From Microbacterium lushaniae (GTDB lineage Bacteria; Actinomycetota; Actinomycetes; Actinomycetales; Microbacteriaceae), in NCBI RefSeq assembly GCF_008727775.1, contig NZ_CP044232.1, positions 2,046,001-2,110,000 on the forward strand: a stretch of DNA of 64,000 nucleotides. Reading direction: 5' to 3'. The notes under the pieces are model-generated. The model was not told where the DNA came from. It searched no databases and was given only the letters and a program-made list of their open reading frames with translations. The translations under genes were made by a program, and so were the position numbers. This document shows positions 27,628-36,110 of this stretch, piece by piece (the stretch's first letter is position 1; every line of letters begins with the position of its first letter).

Positions 27628-27789
27628 TCAGCGGCCGAACAGCCGTGCGAGGAATCCCTTCGACGGTGCGGTGTCATGCCCCGGGCACCGCTGCGCACGC
27701 GGCACCCCAACCAGGACCTGGTCCACATGCTGCCCGCATCCCGCCCACGTGGTCTTCCCGCACGTCTTGCATGTCACTGCTCGACACAT
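27628..27789 (-). CDS. Small Cys-rich protein with CxxC motif, 53 residues
   Basis: A short gene with a consensus ribosome binding site (AAGGAGAT) before its ATG. The product begins MCRAVTCKTCGKTTWAGCG and contains five Cys (positions 2, 7, 10, 18, 35) plus His at 21 and 38, so a zinc-ribbon-like or redox-active fold is plausible. The C terminus is basic and ends FLARLFGR. It starts 12 nt after the stop of the rhodanese-fused reductase, so the two are likely one transcript under the CstR-like operator. I believe similar small proteins occur widely in Actinobacteria, but I know of no assigned function. Confidence 0.75.
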   Translation of the reverse strand: MCRAVTCKTCGKTTWAGCGQHVDQVLVGVPRAQRCPGHDTAPSKGFLARLFGR

Positions 27790-27801
27790 GATCGATCTCC
27801 T

Positions 27802-29492
27802 TCATCCGCCGACGAGGGCGGGCACCTTCTCGAGGATGTGATCCGCGTCGTGCCCCAGAACGGCGCGGAGGGTCTGCATGCCGCCCGACAGCGACGCGGA
27901 GTCCAGCCCCGCCTGCGCCAGCACCCGGTGCGCGATGGCAGAGCGCACGCCCGATGCGCACAGGACGCGCACCGGCCGTCCGCCCGCGTGCTCGCGCACC
28001 TCGTCCAACCGGCCGCGTAGTTCGGTATGCGGGATGTGCAGCGCGCCCGGCAGGTGACCGGAGCGCCACTCCTCCCCGCGCCGCACGTCGAGCACGAGTG
28101 CCGACGCTCGCACCTCGTCCAGTTCGTCGGCGTACCACAGCGCCAGCGTCCCGTTGCGCACGTTCTCCCCCACCATGCCGGCGAGGTTGACGACATCCTT
28201 CGCCTGCCCGTAGGGCGGCGAGTAGGCCAGGTCGAGGTCGATGAGGTCCTCCACCGAGAGACCGGCAGCGATCGCGGTGGCCAACACGTCGATGCGCTTG
28301 TCGACACCGTCGCGACCGACCGCCTGAGCGCCGAGCAGACGCCCGCTGTCGGGGTCGAGGTGCACGACCAGGTGCACGGGGCTCGCGCCGGGGAAGTAAC
28401 CCGCATGCTGGTTCGCGTGGAGGTGCAGCGTGGCGTGCGGCACGTCGGCTGCTGCCAGCGTTGCACGATTGGCACCCGTGAGCGCCGCGGTCAGCGCGCC
28501 CACCCGGACGATGGCGGTGCCCGCCGGCTGGGTGATGGGGCGAGCCAGCCCCGGCCTCAGGATGTCGTCGGCGACGAGACGTCCGGCGCGATTGGCCGGC
28601 CCGGCCAGCGCGACGGGACGACGAGCCCCCGTCACCGGATCAGTGCTCGCGGTGGCATCCCCCACCGCCCAGATGCCTGCGACGCCCGTTCGACCGTGCT
28701 CGTCGACGATCAGCGCGCCGCGTTCACACGGGATCCCCGCGCGCTCGAAGATCGCCGTCTCCGGACGCACGCCCACCGACACGACCACGAGATCCGCCGA
28801 CAGGCGCGTGCCGTCGGCGAGGACGACGGCGTCGGCGGCTGAGCCGGATTCCACGGCGGTCGCCGCGACTGCGGTGTGCACGTCCACGCCGAGGCGGCGC
28901 AGCTCCTGCGACACCCACCACGCCAACTCCGGCTCCAGCGGGGGCAGCGGGTGTGCGGCCATCTCCACGAGGGAGACCTCGAGCCCCTGTGCCGTCAGCG
29001 CCTCGGCGGCTTCGACCCCGATGAAGCCGGCGCCGAGGATCACCGCCCGCCGGGCGCCGGAGGCCACCTGATCGCGGAGGGCGACAGCATCCTCCACGGT
29101 ACGCAGCGCCCGCACGCGCGGCGATCGGATGCCAGGGATGGGTGGCAGGAACGCCGTGGCGCCCGGGGCGAGCACGAGCGCGTCGTAGGACAGCTGCTCG
29201 ACGCGCCCGTCGGCGCGGACCGTCACGCTCTTCGCGTCGGGATCCACCCCCACGACCTCGTGTCCGGGACGCACATCAAGTGCCAGGGACGCCCGCAGAG
29301 ACGCGGGCGTCTGCACCAGCAGGGCATCCGGATCCTCGATCTCGCCTCCGACGAAGTACGGCAGACCGCAGTTGGCGAAGGACACGTGGGGGCCGCGCTC
29401 GAGCACGATGATCTCGGCATGCTCGTCCAGGCGCCGCGCACGAGCCGCGCAGCTCATCCCCCGGCCACTCCGCCGACGATGACGATCCTCAC
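27802..29492 (-). CDS. CoA-disulfide reductase-like FAD/NAD oxidoreductase with C-terminal rhodanese; apparent frameshift
   Basis: The 551-residue body from the ATG at 29457 has the CoADR active site SFANCGLPYFVGG (Cys about residue 42 of the full protein), the NAD-binding AVILGAGFIGVEAAE, the GIWAVGDAT FAD motif, the dimerisation domain and a C-terminal rhodanese domain with CASGVRS as the Cys loop. The N-terminal FAD Rossmann strand (VRIVIVGGVAG) is present just upstream but one base out of frame: a run of five G (29458-29462) where six would join the frames. The intact gene would start at GTG 29492. This is either a sequencing error in a homopolymer or a recent inactivation. Likely role: per- or polysulfide handling with the CstR-like regulator. 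Confidence 0.85.
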
Positions 29493-29544
29493 TTTCGGAC
29501 TCCCGCGACGTCGCACATACGTGGCTCCTCTTCTCTCTGGATCC

Positions 29545-29569
29545 AGCGTAGCGATACCCCCAGGGGTAT
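29545..29569 (-). promoter_or_regulatory. Promoter with CstR-type operator for the reductase-rhodanese gene
   Basis: ATACCCCCAGGGGTAT (29554-29569) is a perfect palindrome with 7-bp arms. On the minus strand it sits within the spacer just upstream of TACGCT (29545-29550), a fair -10. A repressor bound here would block RNA polymerase directly. Confidence 0.7.
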
Positions 29570-29624
29570 ACCTGTGATCGTTCTCAGGAACAGGCCGCGC
29601 CTGCTTCCGGGCACGCCGACGCAG

Positions 29625-29646
29625 GCGCCCGCCGTGCGGCGGGCGC
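29625..29646 (-). terminator. Terminator-like hairpin after the thioredoxin-TPR gene
   Basis: A perfect 9-bp stem (GCGCCCGCC/GGCGGGCGC) with a 4-nt loop, 15 nt beyond the stop of the minus-strand gene. No U-tract follows. Confidence 0.5.
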
Positions 29647-29661
29647 GGTCGGCGGATGACC

Positions 29662-30612
29662 TCAGAACAGGAGCGAGGAGAGACGGCCGCGGGCCTGCGT
29701 CACGCGCGGATCGGCGTCGCCGACGAGGCCGAACAGCTCCAGGAGGCGCTCACGCACCGGTGCCCGCCGATCCTCGGGGAGCACCGCGAACAGGTCCAGC
29801 AGCCGGTCGAAGGCGTCTTCGACGTGACCGCCGGCGATGTCCAGGTCGGCGACGAGGAACTGCGCGTCCAGGTCTGCCGGGTCGGCAGCGGCGGCGGCAC
29901 GGGCGGATTGCAGGTCGGCGCCCTGCACGCGCGCGAGCAGGCGAACCTGCCCGAGGCCGGCGCGGGCATCGGCGTCGTGCGGGTTCTCCGCCAGCGCCTG
30001 CTCGTACGCGCGGACCGCGCGGTCGTAGTGGCCGCTTTCGATCGCCTCGAACGCCTCGGCGTGCAGCGGCGGGAGGGCCGGCTCCGCGGCGGCCTCCTCG
30101 CCGTCGGTGTCCTCGGCTCCGGCCACCGCGACGGTGCCGGTCACGCCGTTCTGGGCAGCCAGCTGCAGCAGCTGGGCGAACACCTCGCGCACCTGCTGCT
30201 CGGGCACGGCACCGGTGAACAGCGGCACGGGCTGCCCGCCGACGAGAGCGACCACCATCGGGATCGACTGCGCGCGGAAGCCCTGCGCCAGCTGGGGGTT
30301 CGCGTCGACGTCGACCTTGGCCAGCACCAGACGCCCGCCGAGCTCGGTGACGACCTTCTCCAGGACGGGCGAGAGCTGCTTGCACGGCCCGCACCACTCC
30401 GCCCACAGATCCACCACGACCGGCACCGTGCGGGAGAGTTCGAGCACCTGACCGAACGTCGCGTCGGTGACATCCATCACCAGCGACGGCACCGCGCCGG
30501 CAGGAGCATCCGCCTGCTCCGCCGTGGGAGCCGCGGGCGCTTGCGGGCGGTTGCGCAGCGCGGACAGATCGACAGCGCCACGCAGGACGGCACCAGGCTG
30601 GGGAGTGCTCAC
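29662..30612 (-). CDS. Thioredoxin-TPR co-chaperone (CnoX/YbbN-like)
   Basis: A 316-residue two-part protein. A thioredoxin domain (residues about 43-150) has the intact redox motif WCGPCK at 73-78 and cis-Pro in QSIPMVVAL. A TPR-like helical region (about 185-316) begins LPPLHAEAFEAIESGHYDRAVRAYEQALAENP. This layout matches CnoX/YbbN, which protects proteins under oxidative stress and hands them to chaperones. The N-terminal 40 residues are low-complexity Ala/Pro. Its start overlaps the end of the upstream membrane-protein gene by 4 nt. Confidence 0.88.
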   Translation of the reverse strand: MSTPQPGAVLRGAVDLSALRNRPQAPAAPTAEQADAPAGAVPSLVMDVTDATFGQVLELSRTVPVVVDLWAEWCGPCKQLSPVLEKVVTELGGRLVLAKVDVDANPQLAQGFRAQSIPMVVALVGGQPVPLFTGAVPEQQVREVFAQLLQLAAQNGVTGTVAVAGAEDTDGEEAAAEPALPPLHAEAFEAIESGHYDRAVRAYEQALAENPHDADARAGLGQVRLLARVQGADLQSARAAAAADPADLDAQFLVADLDIAGGHVEDAFDRLLDLFAVLPEDRRAPVRERLLELFGLVGDADPRVTQARGRLSSLLF

Positions 30613-32423
30613 TCGAGGACCTTCGCTTCCAGGATGTTTGACCGGTAACCCAGGAGGCGAATCGGTTCGTTCTCGCCTTCGAGGGGGACGTAGAAGAAGA
30701 GCTGATCGGCGTAGGTGGTCTGGAAGCCCGTCGCCGACTGCTCCACGCCGGTCAGGGCGCGCACAGCAGGGTTCTCGGGCAGCCGGATCACGGCGTCGGC
30801 GTTGGTGGGACGGACGATGTCGCTCTCGCGGACCTCGACGGCCACGATGGCCCCGCCGTCCAGCGTCGTCAACGCCATGGGCGCACCCGACCCCGCCGTC
30901 GCCTCGAACTCGAGGCTCGACGTACCCGACCCGGTCTGGTTGAGCTGATCGAGGCGCTGCTGCTGGTTCTCGCGGATGCTGGGCAGGAGCAGGTCGCCCG
31001 CGGTGTCGAAGTCGTTCCAGTACTCGCTGTTCTCGCCGTTGTTGATGAGGTCGGCGTATGCGGCGGCGACCTCATCCGGACGCAGACGGAGGAACGGGGA
31101 ATCCGGCGGGGCCAGCACGGCCCCGACGTAGGTGGCCGGCAGGTCGGGCAGCAGCGTGGCCGCCTCCAGCCCCGCGATGTAGGTGGCCTTGTACTCCGAC
31201 CACGGGTCGGCCTGGGTCATCACCATGATCGTGGGGGCGACCGTGGTGTCGTCAGAGGCCTCCACGACCGTCATGAACGAACGCGGCCATTCGTCGAAGG
31301 CCTGCGGCAGCACGATCTCGACGGGACGGTCGGGGATGGGCGCGAGCGGGGTCTGCTCCGGAAGCTGCGCGCGCAGGCCGTAGTTCGTCTGCCGCTCGGC
31401 CAGTGCGGGCCCGGCCAGACGCGACGCGGCCAGGTCGGCGTCGGCTGCCGCATCCGCCTCCGCCACCGTCGTGGAGATGCGCGCGAGGATGCGCTCGGCC
31501 TGGGTCTCCGTGACCGCCGGCGACTGCTGACCCTCCGGGACGATGACCGACGCGGTGGGAGATGGAGTGGCCGACACGGAGAGGTCGGGCCAGGCATCGG
31601 ACGAGCAGCCGGCGAACAGCAGGGTCGACACGGCGATGGCCGGCACCACGACGAACGGACGCCGGGCCTTGATCGCCTTGCGTCGTCCGGAGCTGATGAC
31701 GCCCTTCTTGCGGCCTTCGACGGCCAGGTCGATGGGCTCGGTGGGCGGAAGCGGGAGCCCCTTGCGGCGCGGCCCGCGCGAGCGCCGGGCATGGCGGATG
31801 CCCAGCAGGTACAGGATGACCCCGGCCACCAGCACGATGCCGCCGCCGACGATGAGCGGCCCGGCCCATGGCGTGCTGCGGTCGACCGGCCACGTGACGG
31901 TGATGTCGGCGGGAGCGGGCGCGGTGCCGTCCGATGCCACCAGGACGCTCATGTCCTCCGGCAGCTGCAGGGGCGTGGACAGTCGGCGCTCCTGCTGGAA
32001 CTCGTCGAGCCAGAGGTCCGAGCCCACCGGGGTGCGTCCGGCGGCCTCTGTCCCCTCCGCCTCCTCGGCGGCATCGGCGGGCTCCTCGGCGGCGGGGTCG
32101 ATCTCGGGTTCGACCACACGCGTGCGGAACTCTCCCCCGTCCACCGTGATGTGGTTGTACGGCACGTCGGCAAGCCACGCCTGCACGTCGGCGGTGCGTC
32201 CGTAGGCGGCGAAGAGCGTGCCCTCCCCCTCCACCGTGAGGGTCTGAGCGCCGGGGAACAGGTTCAAGACCTCGCCGTCGATGACGGTGTAGGCCTCCTC
32301 CTCACCGGCGGGCAGGGCGGTGGCCTCGGCGGGGGGCGGCTCGAAGATCGTGCGTTGGGCGATGCCCGCACCGATCATCAGCGCAGCGATGACGAACGCT
32401 GCGACTGCCCACACGAAACGCAC
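30609..32423 (-). CDS. Conserved membrane protein with three TM segments, function unknown
   Basis: About 604 residues. TM1 lies at the N terminus (WAVAAFVIAALMIGAG), then an acidic extracytoplasmic domain, TM2 (LIVGGGIVLVAGVILYLLGI), a very basic cytoplasmic stretch rich in Arg/Lys, and TM3 (FVVVPAIAVSTLLFAGCSS), which resembles a lipoprotein signal with a Cys at the lipobox position. A large C-terminal domain follows. The layout looks like a membrane protein fused to a lipoprotein. I do not recognise a family. GTG at 32423 has GGAAGG 7-8 nt upstream, and a GTG three codons earlier is possible. Overlaps the thioredoxin-TPR gene. Confidence 0.7.
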   Translation of the reverse strand: MRFVWAVAAFVIAALMIGAGIAQRTIFEPPPAEATALPAGEEEAYTVIDGEVLNLFPGAQTLTVEGEGTLFAAYGRTADVQAWLADVPYNHITVDGGEFRTRVVEPEIDPAAEEPADAAEEAEGTEAAGRTPVGSDLWLDEFQQERRLSTPLQLPEDMSVLVASDGTAPAPADITVTWPVDRSTPWAGPLIVGGGIVLVAGVILYLLGIRHARRSRGPRRKGLPLPPTEPIDLAVEGRKKGVISSGRRKAIKARRPFVVVPAIAVSTLLFAGCSSDAWPDLSVSATPSPTASVIVPEGQQSPAVTETQAERILARISTTVAEADAAADADLAASRLAGPALAERQTNYGLRAQLPEQTPLAPIPDRPVEIVLPQAFDEWPRSFMTVVEASDDTTVAPTIMVMTQADPWSEYKATYIAGLEAATLLPDLPATYVGAVLAPPDSPFLRLRPDEVAAAYADLINNGENSEYWNDFDTAGDLLLPSIRENQQQRLDQLNQTGSGTSSLEFEATAGSGAPMALTTLDGGAIVAVEVRESDIVRPTNADAVIRLPENPAVRALTGVEQSATGFQTTYADQLFFYVPLEGENEPIRLLGYRSNILEAKVLE

Positions 32424-32600
32424 GAACCACACCTTCCCGATGCCGGCCCGTCGGGTGGGGCCATGCACACGACATTCCAGCGTAGCGGGAACGACCTGAA
32501 AGTCGACCGGGAGGGGGTGCCTGCGGGGTTTGCGGGCCGCCAGTGCGTATCCTGACGGAACGAGATCGGCGGCTTCGGCCGCGGCCTGACAGGAGCCCGC

Positions 32601-33674
32601 GTGAAGATCCACAATCCATTCCGTGTCGCCCTCGTTGCGACGCTCGGGGTCGGTGTCGGCCTGCTGCTGATCAACAGCGTGCAGACCCTGTCCACGATCC
32701 TCCTGTACGTCGGGACCGCGCTGTTCCTCTCGCTGGGCCTGGACCCGGTGATCTCGTGGCTCGAGCGGCGCAAGCTCCGCCGCTGGGCCGCGGTGCTGAT
32801 CACGATCCTGGGCGTGCTGGGCATCTTCGCCGGCATCATCCTGACCATCGTCCCGGTGATCGTGAGCCAGGTGGCGCAGCTGGTCAGCCAGATCGAGGAG
32901 ATCGCCACCGACCTGCAGTGGGACGACGTCGTGCAGGACGCACGCGCGTGGGCGGAGGACACGTTCCCCGCACTCGATGTGGACAGCGCGTGGGGTTACA
33001 TCGAGAACTGGTGGACGTCTCTCGACCTCGGCACGATCTCCAGCGACCTCGGTGAGGGGATCCTCGGCTTCGTCGGCGCCGTCGTGGTGGGCCTGGGCGG
33101 CGCGTTCATCGTGCTGATCCTCACGATCTACTTCACCGCGTCCACGCCGGCGCTGAAGGCTGCCGTGTACCAGCTGGTCCCGGCATCCAAGCGGGCACGG
33201 TTCATCGACCTGGCCGAGCAGATCACCCGTTCAGTGGGCTACTACGTCATCGGGCAGGCGAGCCTGGGCGTCATCAACGGTGTGCTCAGCGCGATCCTGC
33301 TCTCGATCATCGGCGCTCCCTTCCCCGCGGTCCTCGCCGTGGTCGCGTTCTTCTTCTCGCTCATCCCGCTCGTGGGGACCCTGACGGGATCGACCATCAT
33401 CGTCCTCACGTGCCTCCTCCCGGGGCTCGGCTCCCCGACCACCGCGCTCATCGCGGCGATCTACTACCTCATCTACATGCAGATCGAGGCCTACGTCGTC
33501 TCCCCGCGGATCATGAACCGCGCCGTCGCGATCCCCGGATCCGTCGTCGTGATCGCCGCCCTCGCCGGCGGATCGCTCCTCGGTCTGCTCGGCGCGCTGG
33601 TGGCGATCCCGGTGGCCGCGAGCATCCTGATCATCTACCGGCAGGTGCTCATCCCGCGGCAGAACGAGCGGTGA
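32601..33674 (+). CDS. AI-2E family transporter
   Basis: A 357-residue protein of the AI-2E/PerM family with about seven to eight hydrophobic helices. Landmarks are the N-terminal SLGLDPVISWLERRKLRRWAAV and the C-terminal YVVSPRIMNRAVAIPGSVVVIAAL with the GLLGALVAIPVAA ending. The family name derives from TqsA, but many members are Na+/H+ antiporters or have unknown substrates, so quorum-signal export should not be assumed. The start is GTG with AGGAG 6 nt upstream. It ends 3 nt from the convergent hydrolase gene. Confidence 0.88.
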   Translation: MKIHNPFRVALVATLGVGVGLLLINSVQTLSTILLYVGTALFLSLGLDPVISWLERRKLRRWAAVLITILGVLGIFAGIILTIVPVIVSQVAQLVSQIEEIATDLQWDDVVQDARAWAEDTFPALDVDSAWGYIENWWTSLDLGTISSDLGEGILGFVGAVVVGLGGAFIVLILTIYFTASTPALKAAVYQLVPASKRARFIDLAEQITRSVGYYVIGQASLGVINGVLSAILLSIIGAPFPAVLAVVAFFFSLIPLVGTLTGSTIIVLTCLLPGLGSPTTALIAAIYYLIYMQIEAYVVSPRIMNRAVAIPGSVVVIAALAGGSLLGLLGALVAIPVAASILIIYRQVLIPRQNER

Positions 33675-33677
33675 CGC

Positions 33678-34403
33678 TCAGTCCTGCGGCACCGGACCGT
33701 CCCACGTGGTGGGCAGCGGCAGCGCCGCGGGATTGACGACACCCACGATCTCCGACAGCACGCGGCGGGTCTGGCTCTCCCCCACCCACAGGTGCTTGCC
33801 GCCCTCGACCGGGATGAGGGTGGCCTCCGGCACCGATGCGAAGCGCTCGGCGGCCTCGGCCGGGCGGAGGTAGTCGTCGAACTCCGGCACGACCACGACC
33901 AGCCGACGGCGGTCCCCCGCCCACGCGGCGAGCTCGTCGGCGCTCGTGCGGTGCAGCGGGGGTGACAGCAGGATGGCGCCCTCGACGTCGTGCTCGCGGC
34001 CGTACTTCAGGGCGAGCTCGGTGCCGAACGACCAGCCCAGGAGCCACGGATGCGGCAGCCCGCGGTCGGCGGCGAACTGCACGGCTGCGGCCACGTCATG
34101 ACGTTCGCCTTCACCGCCGTCGAAGGCGCCCTCGCTCGTGCCCCGCGGCGAGCTCGTGCCGCGGGTGTTGAAGCGCAGCACGGCGAGGTCGGCCAGCGCC
34201 GGCAGGCGCGCGGCGGCCTTGCGCAGGATGTGCGAGTCCATGAAGCCGCCCGCGGTGGGCAGCGGATGCAGCGTCACGAGCGTCGCGACCGGGTCGCGCT
34301 GCTCGGGGAGTGCCAGCTCGCCGACGAGGGTGAGCCCGTCGTCGGTGTGCAGCTCGATCTCCTCGCGACGTGCGGGCAGGGCCAGCGGTCCCCGGATTTC
34401 CAT
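33678..34403 (-). CDS. Alpha/beta hydrolase
   Basis: A 241-residue alpha/beta hydrolase. The N-terminal strand pair (IELHTDDGLTLVGELALP), the oxyanion segment LHPLPTAGGFMDS and the helix after NTRGTSSPRG are visible. The nucleophile-elbow position reads GWSFGTELALKYG (GxSxG), the acid is probably in VPEFDDYLRP, and the His lies in VEGGKHLW. The sequence resembles the dienelactone-hydrolase/YfhR-like group. The substrate is unknown. It starts 1 nt after the stop of the upstream small gene, so it belongs to a three-gene minus-strand cluster. Confidence 0.85.
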   Translation of the reverse strand: MEIRGPLALPARREEIELHTDDGLTLVGELALPEQRDPVATLVTLHPLPTAGGFMDSHILRKAAARLPALADLAVLRFNTRGTSSPRGTSEGAFDGGEGERHDVAAAVQFAADRGLPHPWLLGWSFGTELALKYGREHDVEGAILLSPPLHRTSADELAAWAGDRRRLVVVVPEFDDYLRPAEAAERFASVPEATLIPVEGGKHLWVGESQTRRVLSEIVGVVNPAALPLPTTWDGPVPQD

Positions 34404-34404
34404 G

Positions 34405-34689
34405 TCAGCCGATCCTCCAGCAGTGGGTGTGCCAATGGCGGCGGCCGGCCAGGTCGGCGGCGTCACCGAGCACGCCGTCCGCCCGCCACACCACCACGTG
34501 GGCGACACCGGGGTCGACAGTGCCGCCGCATCCGGGGCACGTGTAGGGCTTCTGTGCGGCGTGGGCGGCGACCGGCTGCACGGTCCACTCGATGCCCCGC
34601 CGGATCTCGGTGCGCTTCCATCCCGCGATCAGGCGCGCCAAGGAGTCGTCGCCGGATGACTGCGGACGGCGCCGCTTCCCGCGGGGCAC
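34405..34689 (-). CDS. Small conserved actinobacterial protein with CPGCGG motif
   Basis: A 94-residue basic protein. A CPGCGG knuckle (about residues 51-56) and a C-terminal HWHTHCW could together bind zinc. In some annotations such proteins carry the label ATP/GTP-binding protein, but I see no P-loop. The N terminus is very basic (PRGKRRRP). GTG start, 3 nt after the stop of the transglycosylase-like gene. Function unknown. Confidence 0.7.
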   Translation of the reverse strand: MPRGKRRRPQSSGDDSLARLIAGWKRTEIRRGIEWTVQPVAAHAAQKPYTCPGCGGTVDPGVAHVVVWRADGVLGDAADLAGRRHWHTHCWRIG

Positions 34690-34692
34690 CGG

Positions 34693-35424
34693 TCAATACC
34701 AGCCGCGGCTCTGCGAGCTCGCCCACGCCCCGCAGGGGTCGCCGTAGCGTCCGCCGATGTACCCCAGCCCCCACGCGATCTGCGTCGCCGGGTTCGTCTC
34801 CCAGTCTGCGCCGGCACTGGCCATCTTGCTCCCGGGCAGCGCCTGCGGAATCCCGTACGCACCGCTGGAGGAGTTGTACGCGTTGACACGCCAGCCGGAT
34901 TCCTTCTGCCACAGCGCGCGCAGGCACGCGAACTGGTCATCGCCCCAGCCGCGCGCGAGGACCATCTCGTAGGCGATCGCCTGTGCAGTGCCGGGGTCGG
35001 GCGCGACGAACGGCGGCTGCCATCCCGACGAAGACGACGCCCCGGCCGACGCCGCCACGCTGCGGGGGGTGGGGGTCGGCGTGGGCTTGGGGGTGACGTA
35101 CACGGAGTAGGCGCCGCGCTCGAGCGTGGCGGGGACGATGTCGCCGGTGGTCAGCGGATAGCTCTGCGTGTCGGCGAGGGCGCTTTCGAAAAGCGATACG
35201 CGGTCGGGATCGACCTCCGCGAGTGCGGCCCCGGTGGGACCGACGTATGCCGCCACGAATCCCAGCGCCGACAGACCGGCGAAGACGGCGAGGACGCCGC
35301 GTCGACGCGACCAGCGCGGCGCGCGGCGCGGCGGGGTGGGCGGCGGCACGACATCGATGCCGTTGCCCGGCCTGCGGACGATCGGTCCGGAGGTGGCGCG
35401 CGTCATCTCGGTGCCGGAGGTCAC
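34693..35424 (-). CDS. Secreted transglycosylase-like / aggregation-promoting-factor-like protein
   Basis: About 243 residues. A basic N terminus and one hydrophobic segment (VLAVFAGLSALGFVAAYVG) act as signal or anchor. A Pro/Thr/Ser-rich linker (YVTPKPTPTPTPRS) follows, then a lysozyme-like C-terminal domain with ACLRALWQKESGWRVNAYN, where the Glu is the likely catalytic residue, and SSGAYGIPQALPGSKMASAG. This matches transglycosylase/aggregation-promoting-factor C-terminal domains that act on peptidoglycan. The start is uncertain: GTG at 35424 lies 10 nt after TAGAAT, while ATG at 35406 is also in frame. Confidence 0.82.
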   Translation of the reverse strand: MTSGTEMTRATSGPIVRRPGNGIDVVPPPTPPRRAPRWSRRRGVLAVFAGLSALGFVAAYVGPTGAALAEVDPDRVSLFESALADTQSYPLTTGDIVPATLERGAYSVYVTPKPTPTPTPRSVAASAGASSSSGWQPPFVAPDPGTAQAIAYEMVLARGWGDDQFACLRALWQKESGWRVNAYNSSSGAYGIPQALPGSKMASAGADWETNPATQIAWGLGYIGGRYGDPCGAWASSQSRGWY

Positions 35425-35510
35425 AATGCGCTCGATTCTAGTCGCCTGCCCCACGGCCCGCCATCCGCCGAGCCGGGGGCGCGGGGCGCCGGCGCACGGC
35501 CCGGACGACG

Positions 35511-36110
35511 TCAGCCGACGGCGAGCATGACCTCGACGACGGCATCCAGCACCGCGTCGACCTGCTCCTCGCGATAGCCGCCGCGCTGCATCCGGAAGGC
35601 CACGGCCCTGACCTGATCCGCCGTCACCGGCTCCCCCGCTGCGAGGTAGCGGGCGATCTTGTCGGCGACGAGATCGACCTCGTCCACGCGGTAGCCGTAC
35701 CGCAGCACGCCGACGCCGTCGAAGCGCTGTCCGTGCGGGCGCAGCAGCCGGTCGAGGACCACCTGCGCGGTCTCGCGCGACTCCGCCACCCAGGCGCGTG
35801 CGCCCCGGCGACTCATCGCCCGCTCGCGCTCACGAGCGGCGAAGGCGTCTTCGATGCGTCCCAGCGCCGCATCCACGGCGGCGATGGCGTACCCGTGGCG
35901 GACGAGGGGGAACGCCGTGGCGCGCACCTCCGCCGAGCGCAGCGCGTCGGGCTCGTCGGATTCGAAGGCGTCACGGGCCTGCTCGAGGAACGCGTCCACC
36001 GCACGCTTCTCATAGCCCTTCTGCCGCCCGGGTGCGTCGGGGAACGGCACGCGGCTCTCGGCCGCGGCGTCGTCCGCCCGGTCGGCAGCCCGCTCCGTCT
36101 CGAGGGTCAT
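35511..36110 (-). CDS. DivIVA domain-containing protein
   Basis: A 199-residue protein with three short repeated DivIVA-like segments: GRQKGYEKRAVDAFLEQARDAF, VRHGYAIAAVDAALGRIEDAF and FRMQRGGYREEQVDAVLDAV. Each has the Gly-Tyr...Val-Asp-x-x-Leu pattern of the DivI1A/DivIVA N-terminal motif. Such proteins usually associate with polar growth or division machinery. There is no long coiled coil, so it is not Wag31 itself. Its ATG overlaps the cdsA stop, so it is co-expressed with phospholipid synthesis. Confidence 0.82.
   Translation of the reverse strand: MTLETERAADRADDAAAESRVPFPDAPGRQKGYEKRAVDAFLEQARDAFESDEPDALRSAEVRATAFPLVRHGYAIAAVDAALGRIEDAFAARERERAMSRRGARAWVAESRETAQVVLDRLLRPHGQRFDGVGVLRYGYRVDEVDLVADKIARYLAAGEPVTADQVRAVAFRMQRGGYREEQVDAVLDAVVEVMLAVG

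Noticed and set aside
32601..33674. Autoinducer-2 exporter
   Set aside because: The family name is historical. Nothing in the sequence or context supports quorum-signal transport specifically.
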